Assembly (NCBI GenBank): GCA_041742695.1
Contig: JBGTOF010000332.1
Location: forward strand, 1-64,000
Length of the DNA: 64,000 nt
Direction of reading: 5' to 3'
DNA from: Kaiparowitsia sp041742695
GTDB taxonomy: Bacteria > Cyanobacteriota > Cyanobacteriia > Elainellales > Elainellaceae
Under the pieces are notes generated by a model. It was given only the letters and a program-made list of their open reading frames with translations, made no database searches and was not told where the DNA came from. A program made the position numbers and the translations under genes. Positions 8,601 through 16,998 of this stretch are shown here, piece by piece (positions within the stretch are counted from its first letter, which is position 1; every line of letters starts with the position of its first letter).

Positions 8601-10601
8601 TAGCAGCGGCAGCCCTCGAGAAAATGCCACCTCGCCCGAGCCGCGAATGGCGCGAGGGCTCAGGTTAGCTAATCTGCCGTTAAAGCTCAGATCGCCATCA
8701 AACAAACCCTGCAGATCGGGCGAAAACTGGCGCAGCAGCACATTGTTGGCGACGATATCGGCCTGCCATAGTCCCCGCTCGGCATTAGCCTGCACGTCTA
8801 CGGTGCCCCCTGCGATTTGGAGGGTGGCGTCGCTCACCCCCTGAATGGTGGTTAACCCTGGGGTTTGCAGGCTGCCGGTCAGATTGGCGCTGCCGGTAAT
8901 AATCTGCCCCGTAATATTGGGCAAAAAGGGATCGAGATCAATGCCGCTGGCCTGGGCGATCGCCTGCCACTGCCCATCCTCTACGCTGCCATCGACGGTG
9001 AGCTGCCCACCGTTCACCGCAAATTCTGTATCCCGGAACTGAATTCGATTCCCCACTGAGCTAATCTCGCCACTGGCGGGATAGGTGCCCTGGGCTGTGC
9101 GCCATTGGGCTTCGGTTTCAAGCTGGTTGACGGGGCCGCTGGCGCGAATGTCAGCCGACACGGTTCCTATCCGCACGTCGCCCAAATTTAATCCATAGCC
9201 TTGAGCAATGGCGTCGGCTCCGACATCCCGCAGAGCCACGGTGGCCGAGAGTTCACCAGCTTCGCCCAGCAGCAAGTCGCCCTGCCCGGTAATGCTGCCC
9301 CCTGCGCTGGGGGCGATCGCCAGATCCTCAATAAAGAGGCGATCGCCAAACAGGTCAAACCTCGTTTGAATTCGATCTACGGCGACCTGATCTACGAGTA
9401 GAGGACGGCTATTGTCTATCGTGCCGCGAATTCGAGGCCGCTCTAACGGCCCGGTTAGAGTAGCATTGCCATTCAGCGCACCCTCAATGGGGAAGGGCAA
9501 GTCAACCTGGGCAGTCTGCCAGATATTCTCGGTGGGCACATCCCGTACCCGTATCCCCAAGTCATACCCGTTGTCGAGATGCACTGTCCCGTTTGCTACG
9601 GCTGGAACTGTGCCATAGACCGCGCGCACATTGTCGAGGGTGATCAGGCGTTCACGAAACCGCAGCCGTCCATTTGCTCGGCTAAAGGGCTGAGGGACGT
9701 CTTGCACCAACCCGGCTAAATCCTGAAACCGCACTGTGCCATCCAGCGATTCCAGCGTGTCGCCATTAATTGTTAGCGTTAGATTGCTGAACAGGGTGCC
9801 CTGGTCAAGCGTAACGGGCACTGCCAGCAGCGCGCTAATCTCGTTAGCCGCCACCGCATCCGTCTGAATCAACACCCGCGTACGATCGAGATTAGGCTGA
9901 GTTTCGCCCCCGACGCGCACCCGCCCGCCGCGCACTGAGATCGCGTCTACGTCATACTTCACTAACTCACCATCTTCGCGCAGCCGCACGCTGGCTTGCA
10001 CATCCTCAAAGGTAACGGGTGACGCCACCCCTGGATTGTCAGCCGCGCCTGGCTTGTCAGAGTCCAGCATTAGAGCTAGGGACGGCACTAGAGTCAGGCG
10101 TGAATTGCGCACCCGCAGCCGCTCTAAATTGATGGAAACAGGCCCGTCGGGTCCATCTTGGGGTTGCAGTTGGGTTGTGACCCAGCGCCCGTCGGGCACC
10201 TGTGCGATGTAAATGTCGGCATTATCTAGGGTGACATCTAGATCTAGCTGGCGCGTCGTCAACACGTCTAGGGGATTGAAGTTTATCCCAACTGTGTCGA
10301 TGGTGGCTCGGTCGCGATCGATTGCTGTCGCAGGCAGAGCCGATTGTCCCAGGGTGACGCCTGTGAACGAAATCGCTTCAATTGGCCCTAGTTCGACTGG
10401 GCGATTGAGGGTGATGCTAAGCTCCGCTGCAATCAACGGCACCAGCTCAAACCGGACAAAGTTTCGCACCCACAAGGCCCCGGTTACACCGCCCACTAGC
10501 ACGACTGTGCCCACACCGAGGCCAACCTGCCGCCAGACGCGACGGGAGTCTTCAGCCTTAGATCGAGGAAAGTTTCGCTTGGGGTTGGGGGGGGTTGTCA
10601 T
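5616..10601 (-). CDS. tamB: TamB-like translocation and assembly module protein
   Basis: A very large protein of 1,661 residues. After a basic start there is one transmembrane anchor (about residues 27-47), then more than 1,400 residues of repetitive beta-strand sequence (recurring motifs such as GTLDDLRPSGEIRL and GSARFEDASI), and a C-terminal TamB/DUF490 domain ending in LQFERRF with a terminal Phe. This layout fits the AsmA/TamB group of bridge-like proteins that span the periplasm and support outer-membrane biogenesis or lipid transport with an Omp85 partner. The N-terminal segment DNADIYIAQVPDGRW is typical of cyanobacterial members. No Omp85/TamA gene is next to it. The stop is convergent with the PucC gene. 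Confidence 0.88.
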   Translation of the reverse strand: MTTPPNPKRNFPRSKAEDSRRVWRQVGLGVGTVVLVGGVTGALWVRNFVRFELVPLIAAELSITLNRPVELGPIEAISFTGVTLGQSALPATAIDRDRATIDTVGINFNPLDVLTTRQLDLDVTLDNADIYIAQVPDGRWVTTQLQPQDGPDGPVSINLERLRVRNSRLTLVPSLALMLDSDKPGAADNPGVASPVTFEDVQASVRLREDGELVKYDVDAISVRGGRVRVGGETQPNLDRTRVLIQTDAVAANEISALLAVPVTLDQGTLFSNLTLTINGDTLESLDGTVRFQDLAGLVQDVPQPFSRANGRLRFRERLITLDNVRAVYGTVPAVANGTVHLDNGYDLGIRVRDVPTENIWQTAQVDLPFPIEGALNGNATLTGPLERPRIRGTIDNSRPLLVDQVAVDRIQTRFDLFGDRLFIEDLAIAPSAGGSITGQGDLLLGEAGELSATVALRDVGADAIAQGYGLNLGDVRIGTVSADIRASGPVNQLETEAQWRTAQGTYPASGEISSVGNRIQFRDTEFAVNGGQLTVDGSVEDGQWQAIAQASGIDLDPFLPNITGQIITGSANLTGSLQTPGLTTIQGVSDATLQIAGGTVDVQANAERGLWQADIVANNVLLRQFSPDLQGLFDGDLSFNGRLANLSPRAIRGSGEVAFSRGLPLLERPLTASVQWLGDRLQINQATGPGVSASGFVLAQLDGPSAPRFPSYNLDVDLQDVELASLPIDLPPNLQVVGLVGFRGNVSGTPAVPNATGTLQLTNLIVNRQRFEPLSGPIQYVGNQGLDIDLRGQGDRIATRLNAQNRPEFFFVQQGDAVAQGTTEGDRLTAQLTNFPIAALNLIPPPEVGLGNITGQATGNLDINLATLDAAGDLTIVRPGVGHIVASGLRTQFRYSGDELSLTNTELRFDNSRYLIAAAITNLNTNPTYQGQIIADQGEVNDLLTALQWFRIDDVGRGLQGLPFVLASTVEPQPVGDPNAPLIDQLRRYAEITALRQLQEEAQEQQIALPELGDLRGRFTGQLNFSGSQQAGVAADFSLRGQDWTWAEYQVDQVIADGSLADGIVELLPLQLRTEESFLTFSGRVGGDQQSGQLEAANIPVEAIRDFFQLPVDATGSLNANAVLEGSIDNPQALGELMIVNARLNQTPIRDVNTRFNYDDARLRFLGQMQLAEEDPLRVSGSIPYSFPFMTVEPESNDIVLNARIRDDALALVNLFNDQVAWLGGNGEIDVAVTGTLAQPIVVGSARFEDASIAAVSLPEPLTGVSGTVQFNRSLVDVERLEGRFRQGQVVASGVLPISNPDEFVQIGNGPENPLTVDLNQLVLNFKGLYQGQVDGNLMITGTALAPVVSGDMVLSRGQVELPSGAQPVNPEPPEINPEAITSPPRFENLRITLGDRLRITLDPILNFVAQGNLLIGGTLDDLRPSGEIRLVAGQVNLFTSQFSLVRGAQNSAEFSPNRGLDPFLNVELQTIAQEVSRIPGTSTAAFAAAEIAETPITDIGQVGTVRVRASVMGPASRIFDNLELTSSPNRSENEIVVLLGGGFVDTLGQGSGTLAIANLAGSAVLTRVQNFVSNAVGLTDFRLFPTVVSEGGANSSLELASELGVDITSTISASTLVVLTADVPAQFNLRYRINDDFLLRGFYDTAGGTGGVLQFERRF

Positions 10602-11128
10602 TGTTGCATTACTCGGCGCTGTTGACAGATAAATGCGCCGCCGCGCTAAGAAAGATTAAGCTGGCTCCAACAGGCCTGTGGGATGAAACATGGATGCGAT
10701 GCCTGTCGTGCTCTGCCCGATTGTCAGCCTGTCTCATGCAATGAATCTACCCAAAGTTAGGAATTAACCTTGCTAGATTAGTTCAACGATGCGGGCGATC
10801 GCCCCTTAAATTACATGACTGACCGATGCAGGGCGAGCGTAGGTTAAACCAGAGAAAAACTCAACCGTATCGCAAGACAGGCCAAGATTCATGGCTCCAT
10901 TCTGCGGAAGACGGCGCTAATCCCTTAGACTTTATCTCACATTTTTTTAATTTTCTAAAGGGCAGAACCCGTCGCTACTGTTCAATCCCCATGCGGTTAG
11001 CCTAGACGGTCATGCGTTTTGTGCAAACTCCGCCAGAGAGGCTTTTGAGCAGTCAGAGAGGCAAGACCTTGATCAATTGGGCCTAGCCCTGTGCAGCAGC
11101 GTCAAATAATTAGACCTAGTTCGAGGCG
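10602..11128. other. intergenic region between ccmO and tamB
   Basis: About 530 bases separating the end of the ccm operon from the tamB start, both on the minus strand. A HIP1-containing GGGCGATCGCCCC is at about 10,794-10,806. No convincing terminator for the ccm operon and no small gene is seen, so low-level readthrough into tamB cannot be excluded. Confidence 0.5.
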
Positions 11129-12010
11129 TTAGTCAGAAGAATTAGACGGAATATCTAGGGTCAAAGGTTCCGGCCTAGGGTTTTCATTTGACTCTGACGG
11201 AACCATCGTTAGCTCAGTCAGGTCAGGTAATGCAATTTGCCGCTCTGCGGGTTTAACGTCTTCTGCTCGTGCTGGATTCTCGACCAATTCTTTCGCGGGC
11301 TGTTTCAAATCGAGAGGCAGAGCCAAGAGGGTGGGTTTCTCGATCCAGCAGTTGGCGACAGGCAAGGTCTCTTCGAGATCACCCATCGGTCGAGGAATCA
11401 CCATCACCGCATGGAGTTCGCCAATGCGTTCGGCTTCGTGGATGCCAGCTTCAATGGCGATCGCCACATCTGATACGCGCCCCCGAATAATGGCGGTGCA
11501 GAGTCCTGCCCCAATAGTTTCACAGGCCGCTAGTTGCACGTCTGCGGCCTTCAGCATGGCATCAGCAGCACCCACCATCGCCGGGTATCCGCGCGTTTCT
11601 AATAGCCCAATCGATTGATTACTCAGTCGGCTAAAGCCGCGATCTGACACATATTGTGCTAGTCGACTGCCAATGGGCAGCACAGCATCCAAGTTCGGAG
11701 ATGGACGTGAAATAAGCGACTGTGACACATACTCGCCATACTTCTGAGCGGTCTCAAACCCTGCTTCTACCGCTAGCCGGACTTCTGCCAAATTGCCCCG
11801 CACCACAGCCGTGCAGTACCCATCGCCAATCTTCTCGTAGCCGACAAGTTCTACACCCGCTGATTTCAGCATCATATCAGCCGTACCCACGATCGCCGGA
11901 AAGCTGCGGGTAGATACCATGCCAATAGCAGCCCCAAAATAGGGATCGGGCTGGAGTGGCTTAGTCGCACCCATATCTGGGGATGTAGCGCCGGTCTCCG
12001 ATGCATCCAT
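11129..12010 (-). CDS. ccmO: carboxysome shell protein CcmO (tandem BMC domains)
   Basis: A 293-residue protein with two bacterial microcompartment domains in tandem. The first begins IGMVSTRSFPAIVGTADMML (about residues 30-115) and the second IGLLETRGYPAMVGAADAML (about 130-215); an acidic, proline-rich tail follows. CcmO is a minor shell component of beta-carboxysomes, needed for shell closure around the Rubisco core. I chose the ATG at 12010, preceded by AAGGAGAG; it overlaps the ccmN stop by one base (TGATG), a sign of translational coupling. A TTG three bases earlier is a less likely start. It is the last gene of the ccmKLMNO operon. Confidence 0.93.
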   Translation of the reverse strand: MDASETGATSPDMGATKPLQPDPYFGAAIGMVSTRSFPAIVGTADMMLKSAGVELVGYEKIGDGYCTAVVRGNLAEVRLAVEAGFETAQKYGEYVSQSLISRPSPNLDAVLPIGSRLAQYVSDRGFSRLSNQSIGLLETRGYPAMVGAADAMLKAADVQLAACETIGAGLCTAIIRGRVSDVAIAIEAGIHEAERIGELHAVMVIPRPMGDLEETLPVANCWIEKPTLLALPLDLKQPAKELVENPARAEDVKPAERQIALPDLTELTMVPSESNENPRPEPLTLDIPSNSSD

Positions 12011-12681
12011 CAAGACTCTCCTTGGCGGGGATGATCCGCGGACTGCTGTGACTCAGCCCACTCGGCCATCAGCGCTTCCCGATGAGGAAACAACATAGCT
12101 AAAAGGCGATAAAACTCAACCTTGCCATACACCGGTGCAGATGCTGGAGGAAGAGACAGCAAAGACTCATTGGTAGACAGATGATTGAGATTGGGTGCGC
12201 TTACATTCGACATCCCTGCAGGGTGTGATGGCCTATTCCAAAGGGGAACAGACTGGGTCGCATTTGTTACACCAGGGTTAGGTGAACCATTGAACGCCGC
12301 TGACTCAACAGCCGCCTCAAGTTCGCTGCAATCCAACTCTGCTAAACAGAGCGATCCAGCAGGAATTGCATCACCTGCAGCTATGTTTGGGTTGTAGATT
12401 GTGGTCATGGCACCTACACACGCTTGTGCCCCAATTTTACCACTCCCTATCAAAAGCACGGCAGCCCCTAGGGTGGCGTCCGTCTGCACCTCTAGATCGC
12501 CCCCCATCGCCTGCAGCACTGAGCCACGCCCAATACAGGCACCTTCAGCAATGGTAAGCCGACACCCCACTGCCGCCAAGAGATGGACATCAGGGGCGAT
12601 CGCCGCTTGTCGATGAACCGTTACTGTTCCGCCGCCCCAATGCTGGACGTCACTGACGCCATGTCGCGGTGCATCCTGCAC
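12010..12681 (-). CDS. ccmN: carboxysome assembly protein CcmN
   Basis: A 223-residue adaptor that links the CcmM/Rubisco core to the shell. The N-terminal part (about residues 15-125) has left-handed beta-helix hexapeptide-repeat character (APDVHLLAAVGCRLTIAEGA and onward). A variable linker follows, and then the C-terminal encapsulation peptide VYGKVEFYRLLAMLFPHR (about 185-202), an amphipathic helix that binds the CcmK shell. The start is GTG at 12681 with GAGGTT just upstream. It lies 20 bases after ccmM and overlaps the ccmO start by one base, firmly inside the operon. Confidence 0.93.
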   Translation of the reverse strand: MQDAPRHGVSDVQHWGGGTVTVHRQAAIAPDVHLLAAVGCRLTIAEGACIGRGSVLQAMGGDLEVQTDATLGAAVLLIGSGKIGAQACVGAMTTIYNPNIAAGDAIPAGSLCLAELDCSELEAAVESAAFNGSPNPGVTNATQSVPLWNRPSHPAGMSNVSAPNLNHLSTNESLLSLPPASAPVYGKVEFYRLLAMLFPHREALMAEWAESQQSADHPRQGES

Positions 12682-12701
12682 AACCTCAAAATCTCCCGCC
12701 C

Positions 12702-14459
12702 TTAGGGACGCTGAATAATGGCCTCACCGACTCGACGTTTCGAGCGTGTATCCACACCATACATCCGCACATATTTTCCTCGATTATCCTGCATGCAGCG
12801 CTCCAGCATTGCCAGCACATCGGCATCGTTTCGCCCATCAATCGCGCCACAGCTCTGCCAAGAGCTAGTCTGGAATCGACGCTTATCTGCATACTCCGCT
12901 GCAACGCGGTGCCCTTGAGACAGCAAATCTCGCACCTGATGCACCACCTCACTGCTCAGCTTTCCTCCACTGGGAGCCTCATAGCTGCTGTTGGAACGCT
13001 GGCTGCTAGCAGGGCTACTGTAGCTTGATTGCCCAGAAGAGCCATAGCTGCTGGCGCTGCTGTAGCTTGATTGCCCGGACGAACTCCCGTACGACCCATT
13101 TCCATTGCTAGGCTTCTCACCTGGACGCTGAATAATCAATTCCGACACGCGCCGTTTATGCTTAGGGTCAATGCCAAACATGCGCACATATTCCCCAGAA
13201 TGCTCAGCCAAACAATTTTGCAGTGCAGACATCACGTCTGATTCGCGGTTGGCCTCAATAGGAGAGCATGTATACCAGGAGCTAGTCTGAAAGCGCCGCT
13301 TGTCTGCGTGTTCTGTGCCAATGAGGAAGCCTTGTGACAGCAAAGAACGAATTTGATCAGAGGCTTCGGCTAGGACATTGCTGCTGCCATGATTGCCAGA
13401 AGACTGACCACTGTGACTGCTGCTGTAACTAGGACTTCTATCGTAGCTGGAACTACCGCCATAGCTGGAGCTGCTAGCCGCACGGCTGGCGCTTGGGGCC
13501 GAGTCTTCAGGGCGCTGCACAATCATCTCCGACACGCGTCGCCGCTGCTTGGGGTCAATGCCAAACATGCGCACATATTCTCCGGCATGCTCAGCCAAGC
13601 AGGTTTCTATGGCCGCAAAGGCCTCTTGCTCTCGGCTAGAGGCAACTGGGGCGCAAGAATACCAAGAGCCCGTCTGGAATCGGCGAGCGTCGGCATGTTC
13701 GGTGCCGATGTGGTATCCCTGAGCAAGCAGGCGGCGAATGTGTTCTACAACTTCCGGGTTTAAACGCATGGTAAGTATCTCTGAATTGTAGCTAGAACGA
13801 CGAGAAGCTTCGGACTCGGAGGAGGCAGCGGAAGGCGCAAATGAAGGATCTGCAGTGTGATCGGCGGCATCTGTTGTTGCGACCCGCAACGCCTCACCCA
13901 CACCTACAATGTGCGTGGTGAAATGGACGTCAACCGAGCGCACATCGGGCAGATGATCGGCGTCCTGCTGCGTCGTAATGACTGACCCCGAGGGCACAAA
14001 CTTGCCGGATGGAATTTCCACATCCTGAATTAAGGCATGCATCATTACGATACATCCATCTCCCACGCGAGCATTGAAAATGGTAGAACGGAAGCCCACA
14101 AAGCAATCATTACCAATGTAGGCGGGGCCGTGAATCAGTGCTAGGTGGGTAATGATGGTGTTTTGCCCAATCCAAACTGAATAGGGCTGGTCATCATCCC
14201 CAGCAATCTTTCCCTGGGCCAGCCCATGAACCATGGCACCGCCCTGGATGTGGCTACCTTCTCCCACATAAAATGGTGTGCCCTCGTCTGCTTGAATAGA
14301 AGCACCAGGGGCGATCGCCGCATTCGCTCCAATTACCACTTCTCCCGTCAGCAATGACGCTGGATGCACAGACGCAGTGCTGTGAACTTGCGGCGTCCCG
14401 ACGGACATAGACGATGAGGTCATAACTTTGGTGGGAGTAGCACGACTCAGAGCTACCAT
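12702..14459 (-). CDS. ccmM: carboxysome scaffold protein CcmM
   Basis: This 585-residue protein organises Rubisco inside the carboxysome. The N-terminal gamma-carbonic-anhydrase-like beta-helix (about residues 20-195) keeps the histidine motifs HIQGGAMVHG and HLALIHGPAYIG. Three Rubisco-small-subunit-like (SSUL) modules follow at about 234-318, 366-455 and 503-585, joined by Ser/Gly/Tyr-rich linkers. Each SSUL module keeps a cysteine pair (for example WYSC with ETCL), the redox-sensitive pair known to tune Rubisco binding. The region after the beta-helix has no cysteine pair of the kind that activates the enzyme in Thermosynechococcus, so carbonic anhydrase activity is doubtful. The ATG at 14459 has AAGGAG eight bases upstream and is preferred over an upstream in-frame start at 14525. 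Confidence 0.95.
   Translation of the reverse strand: MVALSRATPTKVMTSSSMSVGTPQVHSTASVHPASLLTGEVVIGANAAIAPGASIQADEGTPFYVGEGSHIQGGAMVHGLAQGKIAGDDDQPYSVWIGQNTIITHLALIHGPAYIGNDCFVGFRSTIFNARVGDGCIVMMHALIQDVEIPSGKFVPSGSVITTQQDADHLPDVRSVDVHFTTHIVGVGEALRVATTDAADHTADPSFAPSAASSESEASRRSSYNSEILTMRLNPEVVEHIRRLLAQGYHIGTEHADARRFQTGSWYSCAPVASSREQEAFAAIETCLAEHAGEYVRMFGIDPKQRRRVSEMIVQRPEDSAPSASRAASSSSYGGSSSYDRSPSYSSSHSGQSSGNHGSSNVLAEASDQIRSLLSQGFLIGTEHADKRRFQTSSWYTCSPIEANRESDVMSALQNCLAEHSGEYVRMFGIDPKHKRRVSELIIQRPGEKPSNGNGSYGSSSGQSSYSSASSYGSSGQSSYSSPASSQRSNSSYEAPSGGKLSSEVVHQVRDLLSQGHRVAAEYADKRRFQTSSWQSCGAIDGRNDADVLAMLERCMQDNRGKYVRMYGVDTRSKRRVGEAIIQRP
13767..13769 (-). promoter_or_regulatory. ccmM: probable internal start for the short CcmM isoform
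   Basis: An in-frame ATG begins MRLNPEVVEHIRRLL, directly before the first SSUL module. Starting here gives 355 residues with three SSUL modules and no beta-helix, matching the short (M35-type) isoform known to be made from an internal start in other beta-cyanobacteria. The preceding AGAGAT is only a weak ribosome binding site. Confidence 0.55.
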
Positions 14460-14849
14460 TCCAGCACTCCTTGATGTGTGAGCGTATACCAAACCTGCAA
14501 GATAGTAGATCTTGCGATCGCTCAACCTGTGCGCAATATCACAATCTCAAACTCTTAATCACAAATGAATGGAGGCGAGCCGGAGACATTCATATTGAAT
14601 TCATACGTTCGCTTTAAAAAGTTGGCTCAAACTAACAGGGTTAGCAAAACGTTGCTCATAACCTCGAGTTCAATAGCAGTAACCTGTATGAGTGACACAG
14701 CCTGCTCAACTGTTTAATGATTAGGTCAAAAGCACACTTATCTCTGTCACATTTCAGACCCTGGAGCATTTGGCAAGGATACTCAACGGGCTTGGAACAA
14801 TGGCGCAGAGGTAGGCACTATCAGAAATTCAGCTTAGGGATCAGCAGGG

Positions 14850-15152
14850 CTAGTACTCTTCCTCTCGCTTGCTGTACATCAGACCGGTATCCATACTGAC
14901 AGTGTCAATAATGCCAATCACCAGCGCATCCAAAGGACGATCCGCAGAACTGGGGGACTGCCGTGCCGCACTCCCCCGGCTGACAAGCACCCACTCATTA
15001 ACCCCCGCACCGACACTGTCGGCAGCAACCTCAAACTCAGGGCGTAAATTTCCTTGCTCGTCTACATACTGCAAGACGAGAAATTTAACGCCTGTAAGGC
15101 TGGATTCTTTGTGAGTGCTCACAACTGTTCCGCACACTTTAGCAATCTGCAT
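14850..15152 (-). CDS. ccmL: carboxysome vertex protein CcmL
   Basis: A 100-residue pentameric shell protein of the EutN/CcmL family that caps the twelve vertices of the icosahedral carboxysome. Family features are the start MQIAKVCGTVVSTHK, the central GAGVNEWVLVSRGSAAR and the segment DALVIGIIDTV. It starts six bases after the ccmK stop, and a gap of about 390 bases separates it from ccmM. Confidence 0.95.
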   Translation of the reverse strand: MQIAKVCGTVVSTHKESSLTGVKFLVLQYVDEQGNLRPEFEVAADSVGAGVNEWVLVSRGSAARQSPSSADRPLDALVIGIIDTVSMDTGLMYSKREEEY

Positions 15153-15158
15153 CAGTGT

Positions 15159-15497
15159 CTATCGGCTCATGGGGCGAATGCCGCTAACGCTCTCACGGAA
15201 CGCTTCTACTGCTTCGGTATAGCGAATGGGCAATACGTACTCTAAGTTCTCGTGAGGACGCGCGATGATATGGGTCGACAGAACCTGCCCTCCATTCACT
15301 CGCTTTACGTTCTCAATACCCGCTGCAACTGAGGCTTGCACTTCAGAGACATCGCCTCGAACAATCACGGTCACACGACCTGAGCCGATTTTTTCGTAGC
15401 CCACCAGCGTTACGCGGGCAGCTTTCACCATTGCGTCTGCTGCTTCAACAACTGCTGGAAAACCCAGCGTTTCTACCATTCCGACTGCAATTGCCAT
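15159..15497 (-). CDS. ccmK: carboxysome shell hexamer protein CcmK
   Basis: A 112-residue single-BMC-domain protein that forms the hexagonal facets of the carboxysome shell. It starts MAIAVGMVETLGFPAVVEAA and contains the pore-loop region KIGSGRVTVIVRGDV and IIARPHENLEYVLPI. Both are diagnostic of the CcmK1/CcmK2 group. The ATG at 15497 has GGAAGGGA nearby and is the family start; the frame itself extends to 15548. It is the only ccmK here and the first gene of ccmK-L-M-N-O. Most beta-cyanobacteria have further ccmK paralogues elsewhere. Confidence 0.95.
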   Translation of the reverse strand: MAIAVGMVETLGFPAVVEAADAMVKAARVTLVGYEKIGSGRVTVIVRGDVSEVQASVAAGIENVKRVNGGQVLSTHIIARPHENLEYVLPIRYTEAVEAFRESVSGIRPMSR

Positions 15498-15911
15498 TGT
15501 TGTTTCCCTTCCAAAATATCTAACTCTGACTCTGAAATGCTGAAGCAAATTGCGTTCTGCTTATCTTCTATAAACGAAGCTAGCAGATACGCTGCGGCAG
15601 CTTGGCAGGAAGCCCGAGCCTGAATATGCACTAATTCAAGCGTCTGACGATGTTTTGGCGATCGCCGATAAACAAGCAAGTAGGAAGGGTTTTGAGCAAC
15701 AGCTATAGTCTTACTGCTGCTAGCACCCTAACTAAATTACCTATCAACAGGATTGAAATGAACTCAGAGAATTACTTCAGTGCGCTATGACCTGCAACAG
15801 TTCTACCCCACAGCAGAACTGGATTGGCAAGCGAACATCCTGACATAAGCGACGATAAGCAATCAAGACATTAATTGAGAACACTCAGTATTGTATTCAT
15901 TTGCCATTCAG

Positions 15912-15949
15912 CAAACGTTCGCGAACATCTAACAAACATTCATGAACAA
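15912..15949. promoter_or_regulatory. two phased palindromic motifs upstream of ccmK
   Basis: Two similar 17-base units, CAAACGTTCGCGAACAT at 15912 and CAAACATTCATGAACAA at 15933, share the palindromic core TTCnnGAA. Their starts are 21 bases apart, two helical turns, as expected for a dimeric regulator binding one face of DNA. They lie about 415 bases upstream of the ccmK start. The binding protein is not known. Confidence 0.35.
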
Positions 15950-16521
15950 AAATACTAAGCATTACTACAGTGACTTGACCATATATCTAATTATCCAATT
16001 GCACGTCTGATTGCTTGAACAGTAGTACTAATTCAACACTCATTCTGCACCTTTTTGACAAGGTCATGTCACCAAGTCTGCAAAACGCTTCACGAATCAC
16101 CTTAGAATTCCCAACACTTACATTACTAGTGTGAGGTATTCTTTGGCAATATAAATCAAAGTAATTGTTTTTATATTGTCTATAATCTCAGATTATCTGA
16201 GTGATGGCTAGTCTTTGGTTAAGGGTTAAGCTTGGCCTCCTAACTAGTCGGGTTTGAGTCATGGCTTAGGGAGTGCTCTGGGCCTAGGAGCGGGCCACTG
16301 CGAAGGGAAAGGGAAAGGACTCCTGTATACCTGCTTTTTCCATGCTGATGGTTCAGGGGGCTGGGTTGCCGATGAAGCCAGTGAGTGAGGATAGAGGGAA
16401 CCAATGCATGTGCTGACTATATTCTCAGATTGTAGTAATTTGATTCGCTTTATTGATTCTGATTTCGGAATGTCAAGCTTTATTTCGCTGTGTGTGGATT
16501 GAGCATTCCACGGACTTTGAA

Positions 16522-16581
16522 GTCGAGATTTTGCGTTAGGTGATTCTATTGCAATGGAATCACCTAACGCAAAATCTCGAC
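16522..16581. repeat. 60-base near-perfect palindrome
   Basis: Two 25-base perfect inverted arms (16522-16546 and 16557-16581) flank a ten-base centre that is itself nearly palindromic around ATTGCAAT, leaving a single mismatched pair (16547/16556). It has no U tract on either side, so it does not look like a simple terminator. It could be a mobile palindromic repeat or a structured RNA. Confidence 0.8.
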
Positions 16582-16998
16582 GCCTTACATTCAACCGGAC
16601 GATCTAACATTTGGAGACCTAGGATGGTAGGATATTGGTTAAGAAACGTTTACACAGAAGCCTGAAATGCATTGGCAGTAGTGCATTGGCCGGGATAAGG
16701 AAGAATGAGTTAAGAGGGGCGATCGCCCTTTGTCCTTGTCCGTCGTGATGGATGTACTGCTGGGGCTGCCAGTCCATTAATTTGGATCTAGACTGCTCTG
16801 TGATGAAGAGCTCTGTTAAGTCGGGCCAATGTTTGCTGCCATTGGCAGGTAATTCTCAGCCAAAAATTTTGCAACGTGCCTAGTCATTACGCTTGAATAA
16901 GCATTGAGCGAGTTAAGACGAGTTGGGCCAAGCAGGCCAACTTGCGGAACAGTGTCTTAGCAAGCAGGTGTGGTCGGATCTAGAGGGTCAAGGGGCAA

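Larger units (their letters stand above)
15498..16998. other. 1.5 kb regulatory region between ccmK and ndhF4
   Basis: This long region separates the divergent ccm and ndhF4 operons. From about 15,700 to 16,200 it is clearly more AT-rich than its surroundings. It holds the phased TTCnnGAA motifs (15,912-15,949), a short palindrome CTCAGATTATCTGAG (16,187-16,201) and a 60-base near-perfect palindrome (16,522-16,581). No open frame in it has a ribosome binding site or a recognisable product. Confidence 0.6.

Noticed and set aside
16259..16594. Open frame of 111 codons on the minus strand
   Set aside because: It runs through the 60-base palindrome, has no ribosome binding site and no recognisable domain.
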